Shown one piece after another: positions 5,360 to 5,382 of a stretch of 5,382 nt of DNA. The translations under genes were made by a program, and so were the position numbers. Within the stretch, counting starts at the first letter, position 1, and each line of letters starts with the position of its first letter. The stretch comes from Nitrospirota bacterium. GTDB taxonomy: Bacteria > Nitrospirota > 9FT-COMBO-42-15 > HDB-SIOI813. The notes below the pieces were generated by a model. That model did not search any database, was not told the origin of the DNA, and saw only the letters and a list, made by a program, of their open reading frames with translations. Where the stretch lies: the NCBI GenBank assembly GCA_016214375.1, contig JACROQ010000021.1, positions 1 through 5,382 on the forward strand. The letters run 5' to 3'.

Positions 5360-5382
5360 CCCCCTTTTCGGGGACAGAATTA
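5360..5382 (-). promoter_or_regulatory. pstC leader with G-run RBS in a small hairpin
   Basis: On the - strand, TCCCC (from 5374) can pair with GGGGA (5363-5359) around a GAAAAG loop; the G-run is also the likely Shine-Dalgarno of pstC. The leading TAATTCTGTCCCC resembles a sequence I recall from dispersed REP-type repeats, but only a fragment is in view. Neither a -10/-35 pair nor a Pho box (CTGTCATA-like direct repeats) can be made out in these few bases. Confidence 0.35.

Noticed and set aside
1..5382. CRISPR array, tRNA, rRNA, toxin-antitoxin pair or prophage genes
   Set aside because: I found no regularly spaced repeats, no tRNA-like folds and no toxin partner. The XRE genes are divergent rather than co-transcribed with a small toxin gene.

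Overview
The window carries six protein-coding genes of a Gram-negative-type bacterium with moderate GC content. The gene set and the intergenic repeats suggest an uncultured Desulfobacterota/Nitrospirota-like lineage, but that placement is an inference; no rRNA or other marker gene is present.

Left part (1-1918): a stand-alone DUF2156 (GNAT-fold, phosphatidylglycerol lysyltransferase C-terminal-like) protein on the + strand is followed, tail to tail, by an XRE-family regulator on the - strand. A second small XRE-family regulator is transcribed away from the first. The AT-rich gap between the two regulators (1400-1552) holds two back-to-back sigma70-like promoters whose -35 boxes are the same seven bases on opposite strands. 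Inverted repeats and TTGT/ACAA half-sites cover both promoters. This looks like a compact two-repressor switch or a reciprocal autoregulatory node.

Right part (1878-5382, all - strand): an ordinary phosphate-specific transport operon read right to left as pstC, pstA, pstB, phoU. PstC and PstA are the membrane permeases, PstB the ATPase, and PhoU the regulator linking transporter activity to the PhoR/PhoB system. The binding protein gene pstS and any Pho box are not in the window; they may lie beyond position 5382. The operon's spacers are unusual. A roughly 150-bp fold-back element with 23-bp terminal inverted repeats (MITE-like) sits between pstA and pstB, and a purine-rich tandem repeat fills the pstC-pstA gap right up to the pstA start. 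The 3' end of phoU overlaps the 3' end of the + strand XRE gene by 41 bp.

I see no complete new defence, toxin, CRISPR or biosynthetic system. The points most worth a second look are the divergent regulator pair with its shared -35 box and the fold-back element inside the pst operon.
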